Shown here: piece by piece, positions 37,780 through 49,300 of the stretch | How the letters are laid out: every line of letters starts with the position of its first letter | Numbering within the stretch: position 1 is the first letter of the stretch | Origin: Symsagittifera roscoffensis | Taxonomy: Eukaryota; Xenacoelomorpha; Acoela; Convolutidae | Direction of reading: 5' to 3' | Length of the DNA: 64,000 nucleotides | Assembly (NCBI RefSeq): GCF_963678635.1 | Contig: NC_087068.1 | Coordinates: 8,378,027 to 8,442,026 of the forward strand | Program-made: the position numbers and the translations under genes | Notes under the pieces: generated by a model | Seen by the model: only the letters and a program-made list of their open reading frames with translations | Databases searched by the model: none | What the model was told of the DNA's origin: nothing

Positions 37780-38189
37780 TGAGTTATGACTGGGGTGTAT
37801 AACTCATAGAGTAATTTCGGATAGGGTACACCGTCTGCTCGTCACGCTATCTTATTTTCGGCCGGATAGATTCGTGCAACTTCTTAGTCTAATACCGATC
37901 CTAATCTTACTCTTATACTATCTAGTCTCAGGTTGTTTAACTAGTCTCTGCTAGGCTCAATAGATCTAGGGTATACTGGTTTATTGCGGCTGCTGAAGTG
38001 CTCGGGAGAGTCCAACTAATTTCTAAGTTAAATTCAAATCTCTCTGGTGCTGAAATTACAAGTAACTTCAGCACTTACAAATAAGTGGGTTGTTAGTTAG
38101 ATGGATCATGATTGGTTAATATTAAATACTTTACATTGGTAAAACATTTAATTTATCCAATCATAAAATATAGTTTAGATCAGGTTCCA
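37780..38189 (-). repeat. 3' LTR of the giant retroelement
   Basis: 410 bp with TG/CA ends in either orientation. In sense orientation it has AATAAA followed by CAGTATACCC, a candidate polyadenylation signal, and a near-palindrome with arms GTGCTGAA-TTAC and GTAATTTCAGCAC. It appears identical to the LTR at 53667-54076. Confidence 0.95.
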
Positions 38190-39804
38190 CCCATCCGGGT
38201 TTTACAGAGTTTTTTAGAACAGTTCTTCTGTAGTTCAAGGATGGATGATGGACGTTGGTATTTGGCGAACATCATTTTTCTTTTGTTTCCTTTTTGTTAA
38301 GGAAGTTCCAGGGATCTGGAATTGAGGACACAAGACGTTGTGTTCTTCTTGTGACAACGACTGAGTCTCTGCAACAGCATCAATTCTGGTTTCAGAATGG
38401 TTGGCTATGTCAGGTTTTTCTGTTCTTCGGAGAGAACTTCTTTTGTGTTTGATCTAGCTCGGGAATGGCGTGGAGATTGTGCATGGAGGGGATGCCTGGT
38501 TACTCGGATCTGTACGTATACTTGAACATCGAGGTGGTCATTGGTCTAGTTCAATGAAGTCCTTTTCTGCGAAGTCAAGTCGTACTCTAAATCCTTTGAG
38601 TTGTGATTGTGAGCGGCATATCGATTGTAGTTGGTCATTCTCTCTCGAGTGTAGTGAGGTCGTCTTGTCTTTTGATGTTCGTCCTTGGTGTTGTATTCTG
38701 ATCTATATATTGCATCATGTAATTTTACATTTTATAAATCTTTTATTAGTTTAATATATTTTTTAATAATGATTTTAGTTAGTTGTTTTCACAAAAGCTT
38801 TTTGTTTTAGTTCGGTTATTTTGAAGAGTTACTCACCCTTGAGTAGCTCTTATTAAAAATAAAGGTGTGGTCACAAAGCGTGGATGTAGCGCGGTGGGTT
38901 AGGCCGGCTATAGAGCATGCTCAGGACGTCCTTTCCTGGTGGGTTAGGCCAGGTGTGGGAGTATGATTTCATGCGGTTTTTATGAGGAGTCCTGTTATGT
39001 GACAACATTTTATGTTGGGTTTGTTGTGGTTTTACTTATGTCTTGTTGGTTATGTACTTTGTTCAAAAAGCAAATTGTTTGTGGTATGGGTTTGTCTTTC
39101 GACTTTTTTGTGTTTTATTATTTCTTTCTAAGACTTTGTAATAGTCTTCAAAAGAATAAATTATCCAGTTTTAAACTGGGTTAGTCCGGTTTGGGTACCG
39201 TTGGTTTCCTTTTCTTAGTCATGCTGTTATTTTATGATTTGTGGTATTTAGTAAGCTGCGTTGGTTAGTTTTGTTTAGTATATGATTCCTTTCCAACCGG
39301 GTTAAAGGAAAGTTTGAAACTTGTTATTATATGTTAGAGTTGTTGAGTGTGAAAACTTGAAACTGAAATTCATTATTTTAAACAATTCTTCGTGGGCGAG
39401 CTGTGTGAGTGTGGATAGAATTTCTGTGCGAATGAATGAAAATATCAAAAGGTTAGTACTGCAATTGCATTTTATTAATTTACTGCATAGAATTTGGAAA
39501 TTTACTGCTAGTAATGGGGGAATTTTAAGATACAAATTTTCATCATATGTAGATTTACTGCTTTGGGGGAAAATTTTATAAATTAATTTACTGCATTGGT
39601 ATTATATTTATTTAATTGTTGGTGCAAAAGTTAAAAGGGTCTTAAACAGTTTTGAAGAAGTTTGCTATTTTTTATTTTTCTTTTGTGAATTTTTCAGATG
39701 ATCGAAGATGAAGGCTAAAAATCTAAAGAAAACATGAATAAGGAATGGTGAGTTTTTTAATATTTTAATTAGTTAGTAATATTCATTTAATTCATACTTA
39801 CCTG
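38190..39804. other. 3' non-coding region of the giant retroelement
   Basis: 1.6 kb between ORF G and the 3' LTR without a credible sense ORF. GGTGGGTTAGGCC occurs twice (about 38899 and 38939). The sequence abutting the LTR (sense AAACCCGGATGGG) is the only polypurine-like tract candidate and is weak. Confidence 0.5.
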
Positions 39805-41598
39805 TTAGTCGTCGGGGAAAAAACCGTGGGGGAAGATATCGTGAACTAGTTCTGAAGTTGTTAGTAGTTTAGCTAAGATGCGGATGATATTTTTAGTTTG
39901 AAGCAGTGGCCAAAGCAATTGAAGTGCCTTAATAATGGTTAGTTCTTCAGTGCCTACTGCAAACTCATAAGGTGTGTTTTGGATTAAGTTATATAATTTG
40001 TGGTTAAATTTAGTGTTGTGGATGAATTCTAAAATGGGGATTTCTATAGGCTGTACAAACTCGTGCGGGATAAGGAAGGGTCGGGATTCTTCGGCGTTGA
40101 AGGTCTTGGTGATGGGGCAGAAAATGTACATTTGGGTTATGGGGTCATAGTTACGAAGAATACCATGAAGGTTAGTATCTTTAATACAATATGTGAAATT
40201 TAGGAAATACGGTGAAGTGTATTTTGAATTGATGAATTGAAAGCGATGGTGTGGTTGTCTAGAGGGTGTGTGGAGGTCAAAGTGATTTTGGATGAAACGA
40301 TAGTAACTGTATGTATGTGTTTGTTTAGTTCGCAACATAATATCGTGTGAGCAGTGTAAATCTCTTTCGTGTGGTGCAAGGAAATGAAAGGTTAGTGAAA
40401 AGATTTGGAAGCGTTCTTTAAAACTTTCGTACGCTTGTGTGCTTGTTAGTGCTTCTGAAATAATGTGATCAAACTTTCGGTCGAAGATGTTTAGTGTAAA
40501 TACATATAGTGTCTTGATGAAAAATTTCTCGGTGATTTGTGGGTTAGCGAAGCGATCGTCGTCTAAGAATTGATCTTGGTTAGCTCTGATGATGTTGTGA
40601 TCGTAGTATTCTAGTGTATATTCATTAGCTCTAGGTGCAGTGTGTATTTTTAGTGATTTTTTATATCCTACGTAAGTAAATTGTCTAGCGGTGAGTGGTG
40701 TAGTTAGTCGATATAGCATGTCTTTGTTTCGGTCTATATCGATGGATGTGTTGGTTAAAGGTAAGCAAAGAGGGTTAGTGAAATGATAGTATGAGGTCCA
40801 AGAGAGAGTGGGCATTAAAACGTATTCGTCTACAAAGTTGCGTGTTTCGTTAGCGTCATGAGGGGTGTTTAAGGTGTATTGTGGAAATGAGGGTAAAGTG
40901 ATAGCTAAAAATTCTCTAGTGTTAGTATGCTGGGGGTGGTTGATGTATTCACGGGCTGTTCCTGGTTTTGCTGGGAAAGGATGGTTGGGGAACTTTCTTT
41001 TAAAAGTGCGGTAAGCTCTATTAGTGTTGAGTGAGGATTCAGTTGATGTGGATGATGGTGCTAATGATTCAGTATAATTTGAAGAGGGTGTAGGGGGATT
41101 GGATGAATTTGTAGTGGAGGAGATTTGGTTTATGGTCGGGGTGTTAAGGTGGTAGGGTTGTTGTTGGAGGGTAATAAAATTGTCTAGCTCTGGGGAGATT
41201 CGGGGGGTGTCTGGAGATGATTGGTCAGAATGGTATGAGGAGTAGGTTGGGGTAACTTGGGAAGCATAAGAGGGTGTAGGAGTGATGGGGTCAGGGTTAT
41301 TTGACAATATGGGTTGAAAAGGAGGTTGAGAAAACTGAGAAGGGTTATGAAAATTATTGGATGGAGATGGTTCTGAGTCGGCAAATTCGTCGGGGGTTTC
41401 AATATTCGGGTTATTTAGCTGTGAAATGGAGTATAAAACTGAAATTTGTGAGTTAGTGTCGGAATTCATGCCTGATGTTACATTGCTAGATGGAAAATCG
41501 GGTGGCGGAAAAGCAAAAAGTGGTATTATTGGGATTGAAGAGGTAAGGTTGGTTGGATGGGAATTTGATCGATGGAGTGATCCAAGTTGGCGGCTCAT
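39805..41598 (-). CDS. ORF G: 597-aa protein of unknown type, downstream of envelope-like ORF
   Basis: I do not recognise this protein. Its ATG overlaps the stop of the envelope-like ORF (ATGA arrangement), which suggests coupled termination-reinitiation. Residues 1-200 are Ser/Pro/Thr/Asn-rich and look disordered. Residues 200-597 have ordinary globular composition with aromatic-rich segments (for example YVLMPTLSWTSYYHF, FKERFQIFSLTFHFL) and few Cys. No signal peptide or membrane span is evident. An intact 1.8-kb frame in a young element argues that it is expressed. It could be a structural, accessory or captured host gene. Confidence 0.8.
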   Translation of the reverse strand: MSRQLGSLHRSNSHPTNLTSSIPIIPLFAFPPPDFPSSNVTSGMNSDTNSQISVLYSISQLNNPNIETPDEFADSEPSPSNNFHNPSQFSQPPFQPILSNNPDPITPTPSYASQVTPTYSSYHSDQSSPDTPRISPELDNFITLQQQPYHLNTPTINQISSTTNSSNPPTPSSNYTESLAPSSTSTESSLNTNRAYRTFKRKFPNHPFPAKPGTAREYINHPQHTNTREFLAITLPSFPQYTLNTPHDANETRNFVDEYVLMPTLSWTSYYHFTNPLCLPLTNTSIDIDRNKDMLYRLTTPLTARQFTYVGYKKSLKIHTAPRANEYTLEYYDHNIIRANQDQFLDDDRFANPQITEKFFIKTLYVFTLNIFDRKFDHIISEALTSTQAYESFKERFQIFSLTFHFLAPHERDLHCSHDIMLRTKQTHTYSYYRFIQNHFDLHTPSRQPHHRFQFINSKYTSPYFLNFTYCIKDTNLHGILRNYDPITQMYIFCPITKTFNAEESRPFLIPHEFVQPIEIPILEFIHNTKFNHKLYNLIQNTPYEFAVGTEELTIIKALQLLWPLLQTKNIIRILAKLLTTSELVHDIFPHGFFPDD

Positions 41599-44213
41599 CG
41601 TGGGCTAAAAAAATTATTATTTTGAGATTGAAAAGCGGTGGTATGTGGTTGTTCAATAATTTGTTCGTAAGTATTATCATCTTGTGATTGATGTGTCATT
41701 ATATGTTGGACGGGACTTTGTGATGTGGTGAGTCTAAAGTTTGGATTATGTGTGATTGCTAAATTTCTAAAATTTCGTGGGACTAGGGATAGTGGATGGT
41801 TATTTGGTAGGGGTGGTAATTGTGGTGCCGTTGGCTGTGGGTCGACATTGTTATGTTCTTCGTCGTATGTATTTTGTCGTGTTGTTATTTTTGTGTTATA
41901 TTCTTTTATTTGTGCGTCTAAAAGAATTTTGTTTATAGATGTGGAAAAAATTCCAAAAAATCCTGCAAAAAGTATGCGTGCTACGCTTGCTTGTCTGTTT
42001 ACTTGTGTGTGTATAGCACATGTATTGTAGATTCCTTTTAAGAGTGAGAAAAAAAATCCAATAAAGTTAAACATTGCGTATAAAATAGTCAATTTTTCTA
42101 AGATGTAGTAGGGCCATCCTAGAAAATCTAGGATCTCATTTTTGAGTGTAACAAAGCTAAAAATGTTAATTGGTGATATATCTTGGGGACGGTATTTTTC
42201 GCCGTTTAGATATATATAATCTTTAATGTCTTTAAAATATCCGCTATAGTCTTGCGTGTAGATATCGGCAAATCCTGCAGTTTCTGCAAGTTTGCGTAAA
42301 TTTTGGTCTATTGATTGTCTTTGTATAGTGTCCATTTGTGTTAATAATTCTTGGAATTGTTGTGTTCTAATGTGATGTTGAATATCTGATTTTGAATAGA
42401 TTCCTATTGATTGTAAGTCTATATTTGGGTTTCGAGCAATAGCGCGAATGCTTTCTGGTGAAAATTTTTTGAGTGATTGCATTAATGTGGGATATGGAGT
42501 GAGAAGATAATATTTGTTTTCATCAGGGTTTAGTTGTACTACATTGTGGCTATTTTCTGATCCACATGGGACTGCGGTATCCCAGAAATAGGTTCTTCGT
42601 GAAAGTGTATCCACGAAATGTACTTTATTCTTATAAAAGATAGGGATTCTTTTATAACATCGTTTATCTTCAAAAACGTATAGTGGTGATACTTTTTTAG
42701 TACAAGTATAAAACCATAAAATGTTTCCTTCGTAGTCTAAAAAATTTGATCTATTTCCTGATAATAAGTATCCTGCGTAGGGTATTTTTAATACTGCTAG
42801 TGCAAGTGATTGTAGTATTTGTGTTCGTTCTAATTCGCATAGTTGATGTAGTGTTTCTAATTCGGAGAGTGACATTTCTTGAAAAATGCGGCTAATTGTA
42901 TAGTCTAGTTTCATATCCAAATGAATATCATAGTGGATATTACCAAAATATGTAGTATTCATTAGTGATAATTCTTGTAAGCGTGTGCTTCTGGTGTCAG
43001 AAGGTTTTAGATGTCCACCAGGTTGTCCGTTGCTTTTTTGAAAATTAACTGGTATATAGGATGTTCCTTCGTTTAGAGGATGACCTGTGGCGTATGGGTC
43101 GATTTTTACTTTACCAGTGGTCATGTCGAATCCTTTTTCATATTCAACTAATATTTCAGAGTATTGTGTTCTGTGAAGTGGATTCCTGTATTTACATGCA
43201 AGTTCTGTTTCTTGATATATTTGAAAACGTGTCAATTTATTTTCTATATTGTCTATGTTTCTAAAATCGGAACTTAGTTTGCGTGATGGATGGACTTGTT
43301 CATATGGAATTGATTGTATGAAATATTTTTCGTGAAATTTTATCATACGAGCGTGTATTTTTGCTACTTGAAATGTTGTACATGTGTCTTCGGGGAACCA
43401 AACAATTGTTGCTTGTGTTCTTGTTGTAGGGTCGCAATATCCTTGATCGTTTTTACAAGGTAGTCGGATTCCTTGATAGATCATTGTATTATCAGATAAA
43501 TCTCGTGTGAGTTGTATTTTTTCGAGTTGTATTTTCCAATCGAAAAACATTATTTCTTGGTATCCTTTATTTTTCGTGTCTGCTTTGCAGTTTGATGGGT
43601 TATTTATACCAATGTGTGGTATCCAATGTTTATCGTGTAGGTCATAGGTTAATCGTCCGTGTGCGCCGTTATACGGGTATTTTTCGTCTAGTTTTATATG
43701 TCCTTGGTGTCTTTCAAGTTGTGATTGATGTACAGAGTCTGAAAAAACTTGAAAATTAACTAATTTTCTTTGGGAGTTTTTATTTTGTGTGATGTTTAGT
43801 CTAAGTAATTCATTTTTACAATCGTCGGGATTGAGATGTAAAAGACGTTCTATATTACTTTGGTAGAATGATTCATGGTCAAGTCGGTTTTTGTTTCCGT
43901 TCGAGACTTGTGAACAATGTACTTTCTTTTCGGAAAATGTTGCTGTGAATTTATAACCTGTAACTGTTGTAGCTCGGGCTTTTGAATAGAGTGTTGCTAT
44001 TATATCTGTGGTTTCTATAGCTTGTGGTTCTGTTTCACATTGTGATACCTGATTGATTGCATATTTATGTAGTGTTTTTTGTTCATTTTCTTCGCAATCG
44101 TAATGTGTTACTAATAAATCTTGTGGTCCTGTACGAGGGGAAGGGTTTATGTTTTGATTTGAGGTTATTAGAAAAAGGGTTTGGAGAAAAATTAATAATT
44201 TTAGAATATACAT
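41595..44213 (-). CDS. ORF F: 872-aa envelope-like membrane glycoprotein
   Basis: This is the layout of a viral envelope glycoprotein. It has an N-terminal signal peptide (about residues 1-18, hydrophobic LLIFLQTLFLI), a Cys-rich ectodomain of about 680 residues with N-x-S/T sites (LNIT near 140, MNTT near 420, GNRS near 487), a hydrophobic segment at about 700-727, a second at about 745-766, and a Pro/Gln-rich cytoplasmic-type tail of about 100 residues. It sits after pol, where retroviruses and errantiviruses carry env. I cannot assign its fold or viral source, and no furin-type site or fusion peptide is obvious. Its start overlaps the end of ORF E by 13 bases; its TGA overlaps the ATG of ORF G. 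The function in entry or transmission is inferred from layout only. Confidence 0.8.
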   Translation of the reverse strand: MYILKLLIFLQTLFLITSNQNINPSPRTGPQDLLVTHYDCEENEQKTLHKYAINQVSQCETEPQAIETTDIIATLYSKARATTVTGYKFTATFSEKKVHCSQVSNGNKNRLDHESFYQSNIERLLHLNPDDCKNELLRLNITQNKNSQRKLVNFQVFSDSVHQSQLERHQGHIKLDEKYPYNGAHGRLTYDLHDKHWIPHIGINNPSNCKADTKNKGYQEIMFFDWKIQLEKIQLTRDLSDNTMIYQGIRLPCKNDQGYCDPTTRTQATIVWFPEDTCTTFQVAKIHARMIKFHEKYFIQSIPYEQVHPSRKLSSDFRNIDNIENKLTRFQIYQETELACKYRNPLHRTQYSEILVEYEKGFDMTTGKVKIDPYATGHPLNEGTSYIPVNFQKSNGQPGGHLKPSDTRSTRLQELSLMNTTYFGNIHYDIHLDMKLDYTISRIFQEMSLSELETLHQLCELERTQILQSLALAVLKIPYAGYLLSGNRSNFLDYEGNILWFYTCTKKVSPLYVFEDKRCYKRIPIFYKNKVHFVDTLSRRTYFWDTAVPCGSENSHNVVQLNPDENKYYLLTPYPTLMQSLKKFSPESIRAIARNPNIDLQSIGIYSKSDIQHHIRTQQFQELLTQMDTIQRQSIDQNLRKLAETAGFADIYTQDYSGYFKDIKDYIYLNGEKYRPQDISPINIFSFVTLKNEILDFLGWPYYILEKLTILYAMFNFIGFFFSLLKGIYNTCAIHTQVNRQASVARILFAGFFGIFSTSINKILLDAQIKEYNTKITTRQNTYDEEHNNVDPQPTAPQLPPLPNNHPLSLVPRNFRNLAITHNPNFRLTTSQSPVQHIMTHQSQDDNTYEQIIEQPHTTAFQSQNNNFFSPR

Positions 44214-45337
44214 GTGTATGATAATCCTGAGTATGGATTATAAAATGTAATGTAACCAATTGTGTTTTTGGTGTATCTGTCGTATTTGTATATTACTTCA
44301 GTAGTTATAAACGGTGGTGGTAGTGATTGAGCTGTTATGTTAGGTGGATTTAATGGGTAGGGATGTTGGGTAATATTATTTAACTTAACTGTGATTTCAA
44401 ACTTTAATTGTAAACTGTTTTGTTGGAGTATTTGAATATTGTGATCACGGATATCGTTGTGAATATCTTGGCGATATTGTAATCTATTAAGTGCCCAGTT
44501 ATGAAGGCGGTTACTTTCTTGATGTTGTCCAAATAATGGTGGAGGTGCTGTGAATGTATTCCAATCTAATCTTAAAGGAATATTTATAGATGATTGTTCT
44601 CGATATCTGGCGTCGAGATTATTTGGAAAATTTAAGTTAAAGGGTAGTGGTGAAAATTGACTTATTGATGGTGTTGATGGTAGTGATAATGTTTCTGGTA
44701 GTGATGAGGATGTTGTTGTATCCGTAGAAATATCTATGGGGTCATTGACTAAATTTGGTTCACCTTGTGTAAATGAATGTGTAGTCCAATATGGCAGTCG
44801 TGATGTTAGGTTTGGGGGGTTAAAGGGATTTTCACGTATCTGTTCAGATGTTGGTGTTGAACCTAAGTAGTCTGAAGGTAGACTGGAAGTGCTTCGTTGT
44901 GAAAAAAGTGTAGGAGTTTCTGGTGTGATACCAGTGGTGTTTTCTGGAGTGGTTTGTGTTGGGGATTGAGGTATATCAAAATGAACTCGGGGAGTTTGAA
45001 AATTTCTATTTCGTCGAGGATGTATAATTTGTCTATTTATTTCTGCTGTGTTTTGGTTTTGACTAAGGTTTCGTATTCTACTTAGTTCTTGTGGTAGTGT
45101 TGGGTAAAGATTATATGTTGGTTCACTTAGGGATGCTTGTCGTTGAACTGGTTCTAGTGGTTCAGATAAACGAGCGTGCCGTTCTTCAAAAGTGTATGGA
45201 TTGTCTTGAAAAGAAATTCGTGTAGATGTTTGAGGGTTTTGAGTAGTTGAAGGTGGTGTTGGATTATCTTGGGATGATGTCGGTGAAGACTGATTCTGTG
45301 ACTGTTGGGTAGCAATTTTTGATGGATTTTTAAATTG
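44201..45337 (-). CDS. ORF E: 378-codon open frame with no methionine codon
   Basis: Between a stop at 45338-45340 and TAA at 44201-44203 the minus strand is open for 378 codons without a single in-frame ATG, so ORF finders that require a start miss it. The first ~230 residues are Ser/Pro/Thr/Gln/Asn-rich. The rest is more ordered (for example LDWNTFTAPPPLFGQ, NRLHNWALNRLQYRQ, EVIYKYDRYTKN). Composition matches its neighbours ORF G and Gag. It begins right after ORF D but cannot be reached from it by a simple frameshift, because the ORF E frame has a stop just after ORF D ends. Splicing from an upstream leader exon or a non-AUG start is more likely. No homologue recognised. Confidence 0.7.
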   Translation of the reverse strand, partial: QFKNPSKIATQQSQNQSSPTSSQDNPTPPSTTQNPQTSTRISFQDNPYTFEERHARLSEPLEPVQRQASLSEPTYNLYPTLPQELSRIRNLSQNQNTAEINRQIIHPRRNRNFQTPRVHFDIPQSPTQTTPENTTGITPETPTLFSQRSTSSLPSDYLGSTPTSEQIRENPFNPPNLTSRLPYWTTHSFTQGEPNLVNDPIDISTDTTTSSSLPETLSLPSTPSISQFSPLPFNLNFPNNLDARYREQSSINIPLRLDWNTFTAPPPLFGQHQESNRLHNWALNRLQYRQDIHNDIRDHNIQILQQNSLQLKFEITVKLNNITQHPYPLNPPNITAQSLPPPFITTEVIYKYDRYTKNTIGYITFYNPYSGLSYTCIF

Positions 45338-45342
45338 TTACT

Positions 45343-45531
45343 TTAGTGGGAAGGTTTATGTTTATTATAATATTCTTCTAAAAAAAGAATTAGAAAAATT
45401 GTTGCTAGGGCAAATGTGATGATTGCTTTCTTTATACATTTACATATTGTCAAAATGAGGGATAATAGAAATGTTATGAAAATTACAAACAATAAAAAAA
45501 TATCAGTTCTACTGAAAATTGTTCGTATCAT
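45343..45531 (-). CDS. ORF D: 62-aa two-span membrane protein
   Basis: A small protein dominated by two hydrophobic spans (about residues 12-30 and 35-52) separated by a basic/Cys turn (CKCIKK), with a polar HKPSH end. The size and hairpin shape recall viral small membrane proteins (viroporins), but that is analogy, not homology. It lies alone between Gag-Pol and ORF E in the retroelement. Confidence 0.55.
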   Translation of the reverse strand: MIRTIFSRTDIFLLFVIFITFLLSLILTICKCIKKAIITFALATIFLILFLEEYYNKHKPSH

Positions 45532-46361
45532 TTAGACAAGTTGTTAAAATCGTACCTGTGGATATATTCAAGGGTTTTGGAAAGTTGGAGGAATAGTTCA
45601 ATTATTGTGTAGAAAATTAAAAAAATGTTACAAAAAATTATTATGATTATTAGAAAAGATTCAATGATATCAAAAAGAAATATTATAAAGGCTTGAAGTA
45701 TTGAAAAAAAAATGTTTAAAATTGATAAATATTTGAGCGACTGTTTGAGAGAAAAGCATTTAAGAAATGATCTCTTGGTCGTATGTTTTTTTGCTGTTTG
45801 AGGCGATTTTCTAGTGTGGTCGAATTATTTATTAGTTTTTTGACAAGTGGGTTGAGTTTCGTAAAAAATTGTTGGGGGCAATTTTCATGGTGACTGGGAG
45901 GTCGTCTTTTTCTTTATTTTTGTTTGTCAAATGATCCGGGGTATGGTGAGATTTTTATACTTTAGGCTAATTAAAATCTTCATTTTGTGACTTTAGGCTA
46001 AGTTATCAAATTTGTTTTGGGGGTATTCGTGGTCTGAGTTGGGGAAATATTGTTGATCTTTGGGTTATTAGATAAGGGAGGGGTACGGTATTATGGTGAT
46101 ATTTATTTTAGCTGTCAAGTTGGAGTGGTTTGCTTATTTTTGACCTGGAGGTTGTAAAGTTATAGTTAGAGATGTGCCTGGAGTTCTAGATTATTCGTCT
46201 AATTGATCTTAGTTTGAGTTAGAGAAAGTGGCGGATTGGATGAATCCTATTGGTCTATTTTGAACTAGAATTATTGCGTACTTTGTGAGCATGTTATTTT
46301 GAAAAATGGAAATGAAAAATGTTACGGAGGTTTCAAGATTGTGAAGTATAAAATGTTAAAA
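45532..46361. other. non-coding stretch between Gag-Pol and ORF D
   Basis: About 830 bases of the retroelement with no sense ORF of note. It may hold splice acceptors for subgenomic mRNAs of ORFs D-G; I could not single one out. Confidence 0.45.
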
Positions 46362-49300
46362 TTACTTTTTAAATTCTACTTTCTTTAATATTTTAGATTG
46401 GGGGATGAACATTTTGTAGTTTTTACGTGGTTGATTTCGGAGTCTTGTTGTCTTTCTATGTTCTGATTTGTCTATTTCTTCTTGGGGTATTATTTGTTCT
46501 GTCATTTTTCTATTTTTTCTTTGTTTTGGAGATTCTTTATGATTTTGTGTATTGTTTTTGGTGGCGGTTGGTTTTGTGTTTTGATTTTCGGTGGGGTTAT
46601 CATTTTGTTCTGTGTTTTTTAGATGTGGTTCATTTTGAATGATTTTTAATCCTGTGAAAGAATATAATTGAGTTAATTCGCGGAGTGCGTATTCTTTTGG
46701 GTAATAAGGTAATAGGTTGTTTCGATGTTGAACGATTTCTTTTTTGTTTGAGTCGATAATTTTATATGTGACATCTGTGGGTTTTGCAATTATTTGATAG
46801 GGTCCTTTTCGGAGGGGTTGTAATTTTTTAGAAATTCCTTTGTGAGTATTAAAATTAGGTATTAAAACAAATGTTCCAATTTTTAAATCGGAAGCTGGTG
46901 TAAAACGTGAATTGATTTGTTCATTAATATTTTGTCTTTGTAATAACTTTTTTGTTATTTTTTGATAAATTTCATTGTGTTTTTTATCTCTATTTAAAAT
47001 CCATTCGGTGTGTGTACCGGAGGCTAATTTAAGAATTTGTGGGTGATGAAAATGATCTTCATCGTGTGTATGTAAAGGTAGGTTATAACAAATTGAGTCT
47101 TTATTTGGTTGACAATAACCTTGTGCGTTTTTATGTGAATTTGCTGTAAACATTATTGGTTTGCGTGGCTTTTGGTTAAAAACCATTTCGTATGGTGACA
47201 TTCCTAAAGTTGTCGTAATTTGTGAATTATATGCTAAGGGAAATAATTTTACATCTGCTGACCATTCGGTATATTTTGTATCATTTCCGTTGATGATACA
47301 TCTAAGATATTCTTGTAATGAACGGTTCATACCTTCGACTAAGCCGTTTGTCCAAGGTGCATGAGATGTACGTGGTTTGTGTTTAATGTTGTATAAATGA
47401 CATAGTGTTATTATTTCATTATTTATGAATTCTGTACCATTGTCTGTAACTAAAATTTCTGGTAGTCCAAATTTTGCTATCCAGTGTTCATAGAGTGTTG
47501 TGTATGCGTAATAAGCGTTACAATGTGGTACTGGATTAAGTGCTACATAATGTGTAAATGCGTCAACAATTACCATAATGTAGGAGTTTCCTTCTGATGA
47601 GGGTGAAATTGGTCCTTTAGTATCAAATGAGATACGGTGATTAAAGTATAAACTTTGTCCTTTAAAATCTTGTTTTTGTGCTACTTGTTTTTGATTTGGG
47701 TAAGGTTTATTTAGCTGACATACTATACAATCATTGCATAGTACTTTTATCCAAATTGGTGCATTTGGGAAGTAAAAATTTTGTATAAAATTTGAATATG
47801 TTTTTTCTGATCCAGAGTGTCCTTTAATATTTTGTGTATGTGAAATATTAAAAGCTATAAGAATCATACTTATAGGGAGACATGGAACTGTAGATTCATT
47901 TAGGTTATACTCTAAAAGGTCTGTATTTTCGTTAATTGTTGTGTTGTTAAATTTGCGAAAGTATCGGAGGAGTGTTTTGTTTCCTAGAATGGTTGAATCT
48001 GCTTTGATAGTTTTAGTTTTATATTTGTGCCATGATTTCAGTTGTCTAATTACTGGGTCAAGGTTTTGATATTGTTTCAGTGTTGAAATTGTAATTGTTT
48101 CTGTTGGGGGGAGAAAAATGTTTTCGATTTCTAATTTAGATAAGGGTATTGTATCAAGTGGGTCATGGAGGTCAAAAACTTGATTTATTGTGTATTTTGA
48201 ATCATTTGTTTGTGGTCCTGATAAATTTATTTTATCAGTTAAATCTTCTTTTTCAATTAGTGGAAAATGGTCTTTTTTAGGTAGGTGTTGTTTTGTTCGT
48301 TTTTGTTGGGTGTTATTTTTTATCCATTGAGAATATGGAATTGGTTTAAAAGTTGATGTTCCAAGTAGGTCAACTTCATAATGATTATTTTGACAATCTA
48401 AATAAAGTGGGAAATGTTGTAAATTATTTATTTGTGATTGTTCAATATCAGTTTTAACTGCATATTTGCATTCTAATCGAGGTGATGTTTCGTTTTCTGC
48501 AAGGTAGAATTTTATGTTTTTGGGTATTTCAACTGTTGTTTTTCGTGTAAGTAATTCAGGTGGTGTATTTCGACTTAAGGTGTCTGGTAATGCAAGATTT
48601 TTTCCTGCAGTCCAAACTATATGTAAGTTTGGAAACTTCATTAGAATTAGTTGAAATCTGTAAACTCGGTGGTTTGGGTTAGATTTCTGTGTAAAAAGAA
48701 AGATGATTGGTTTGTGGTCTGTGAACAAAACTGTGGGATGTTTTGATCCAAGTATCAGAAATTCATATTCTGTAAGTGTATATATTATGGCTGTACATTC
48801 TCTCATTAGAGTTGAGAGTCGTAGCTCTGCTTGAGTGAATAATCGAGAATTTGCTGATATTAGGTTCATTTTATTTGTACCATTATGTGATTGTAATAAT
48901 GCTGCGCCGATGCCAAAGTTCGAAGCATCGCACATTGCATAAAATGGTTGATCAGGGTCTGGAATTGTGTTTGAAATTTGTTCAGTTAAAAGTTTCTTTA
49001 TTTCTTCGAATCGTGTTTGATGTTCTGTATTCCATTCAAAATTATTTTGTTGTCTAAGGATGTTGTAAAATGGTCGTAGATATAATTGCATTTTATAAAC
49101 ATATTTACTTAAAAAGTTTAACATTCCAAGGAACTCTTGGATTTTCTTTTTATTTGTTGGTGGTTGAAGTTTTTGAATAGCGTCAATGCGTGATTTCAGT
49201 GGAGTGATTGTTTTTCTTTCTATGTTATGTCCTAAGAATTTAACTCTTGTCAAAAAGAAATGTGATTTATCGGGGGCGGCCTTCAGATTTTCATTCTGAA

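Noticed and set aside
38470-38754. 94-aa ORF in the 3' part of the retroelement
   Set aside because: Antisense to the element, no domain, in its 3' non-coding region.
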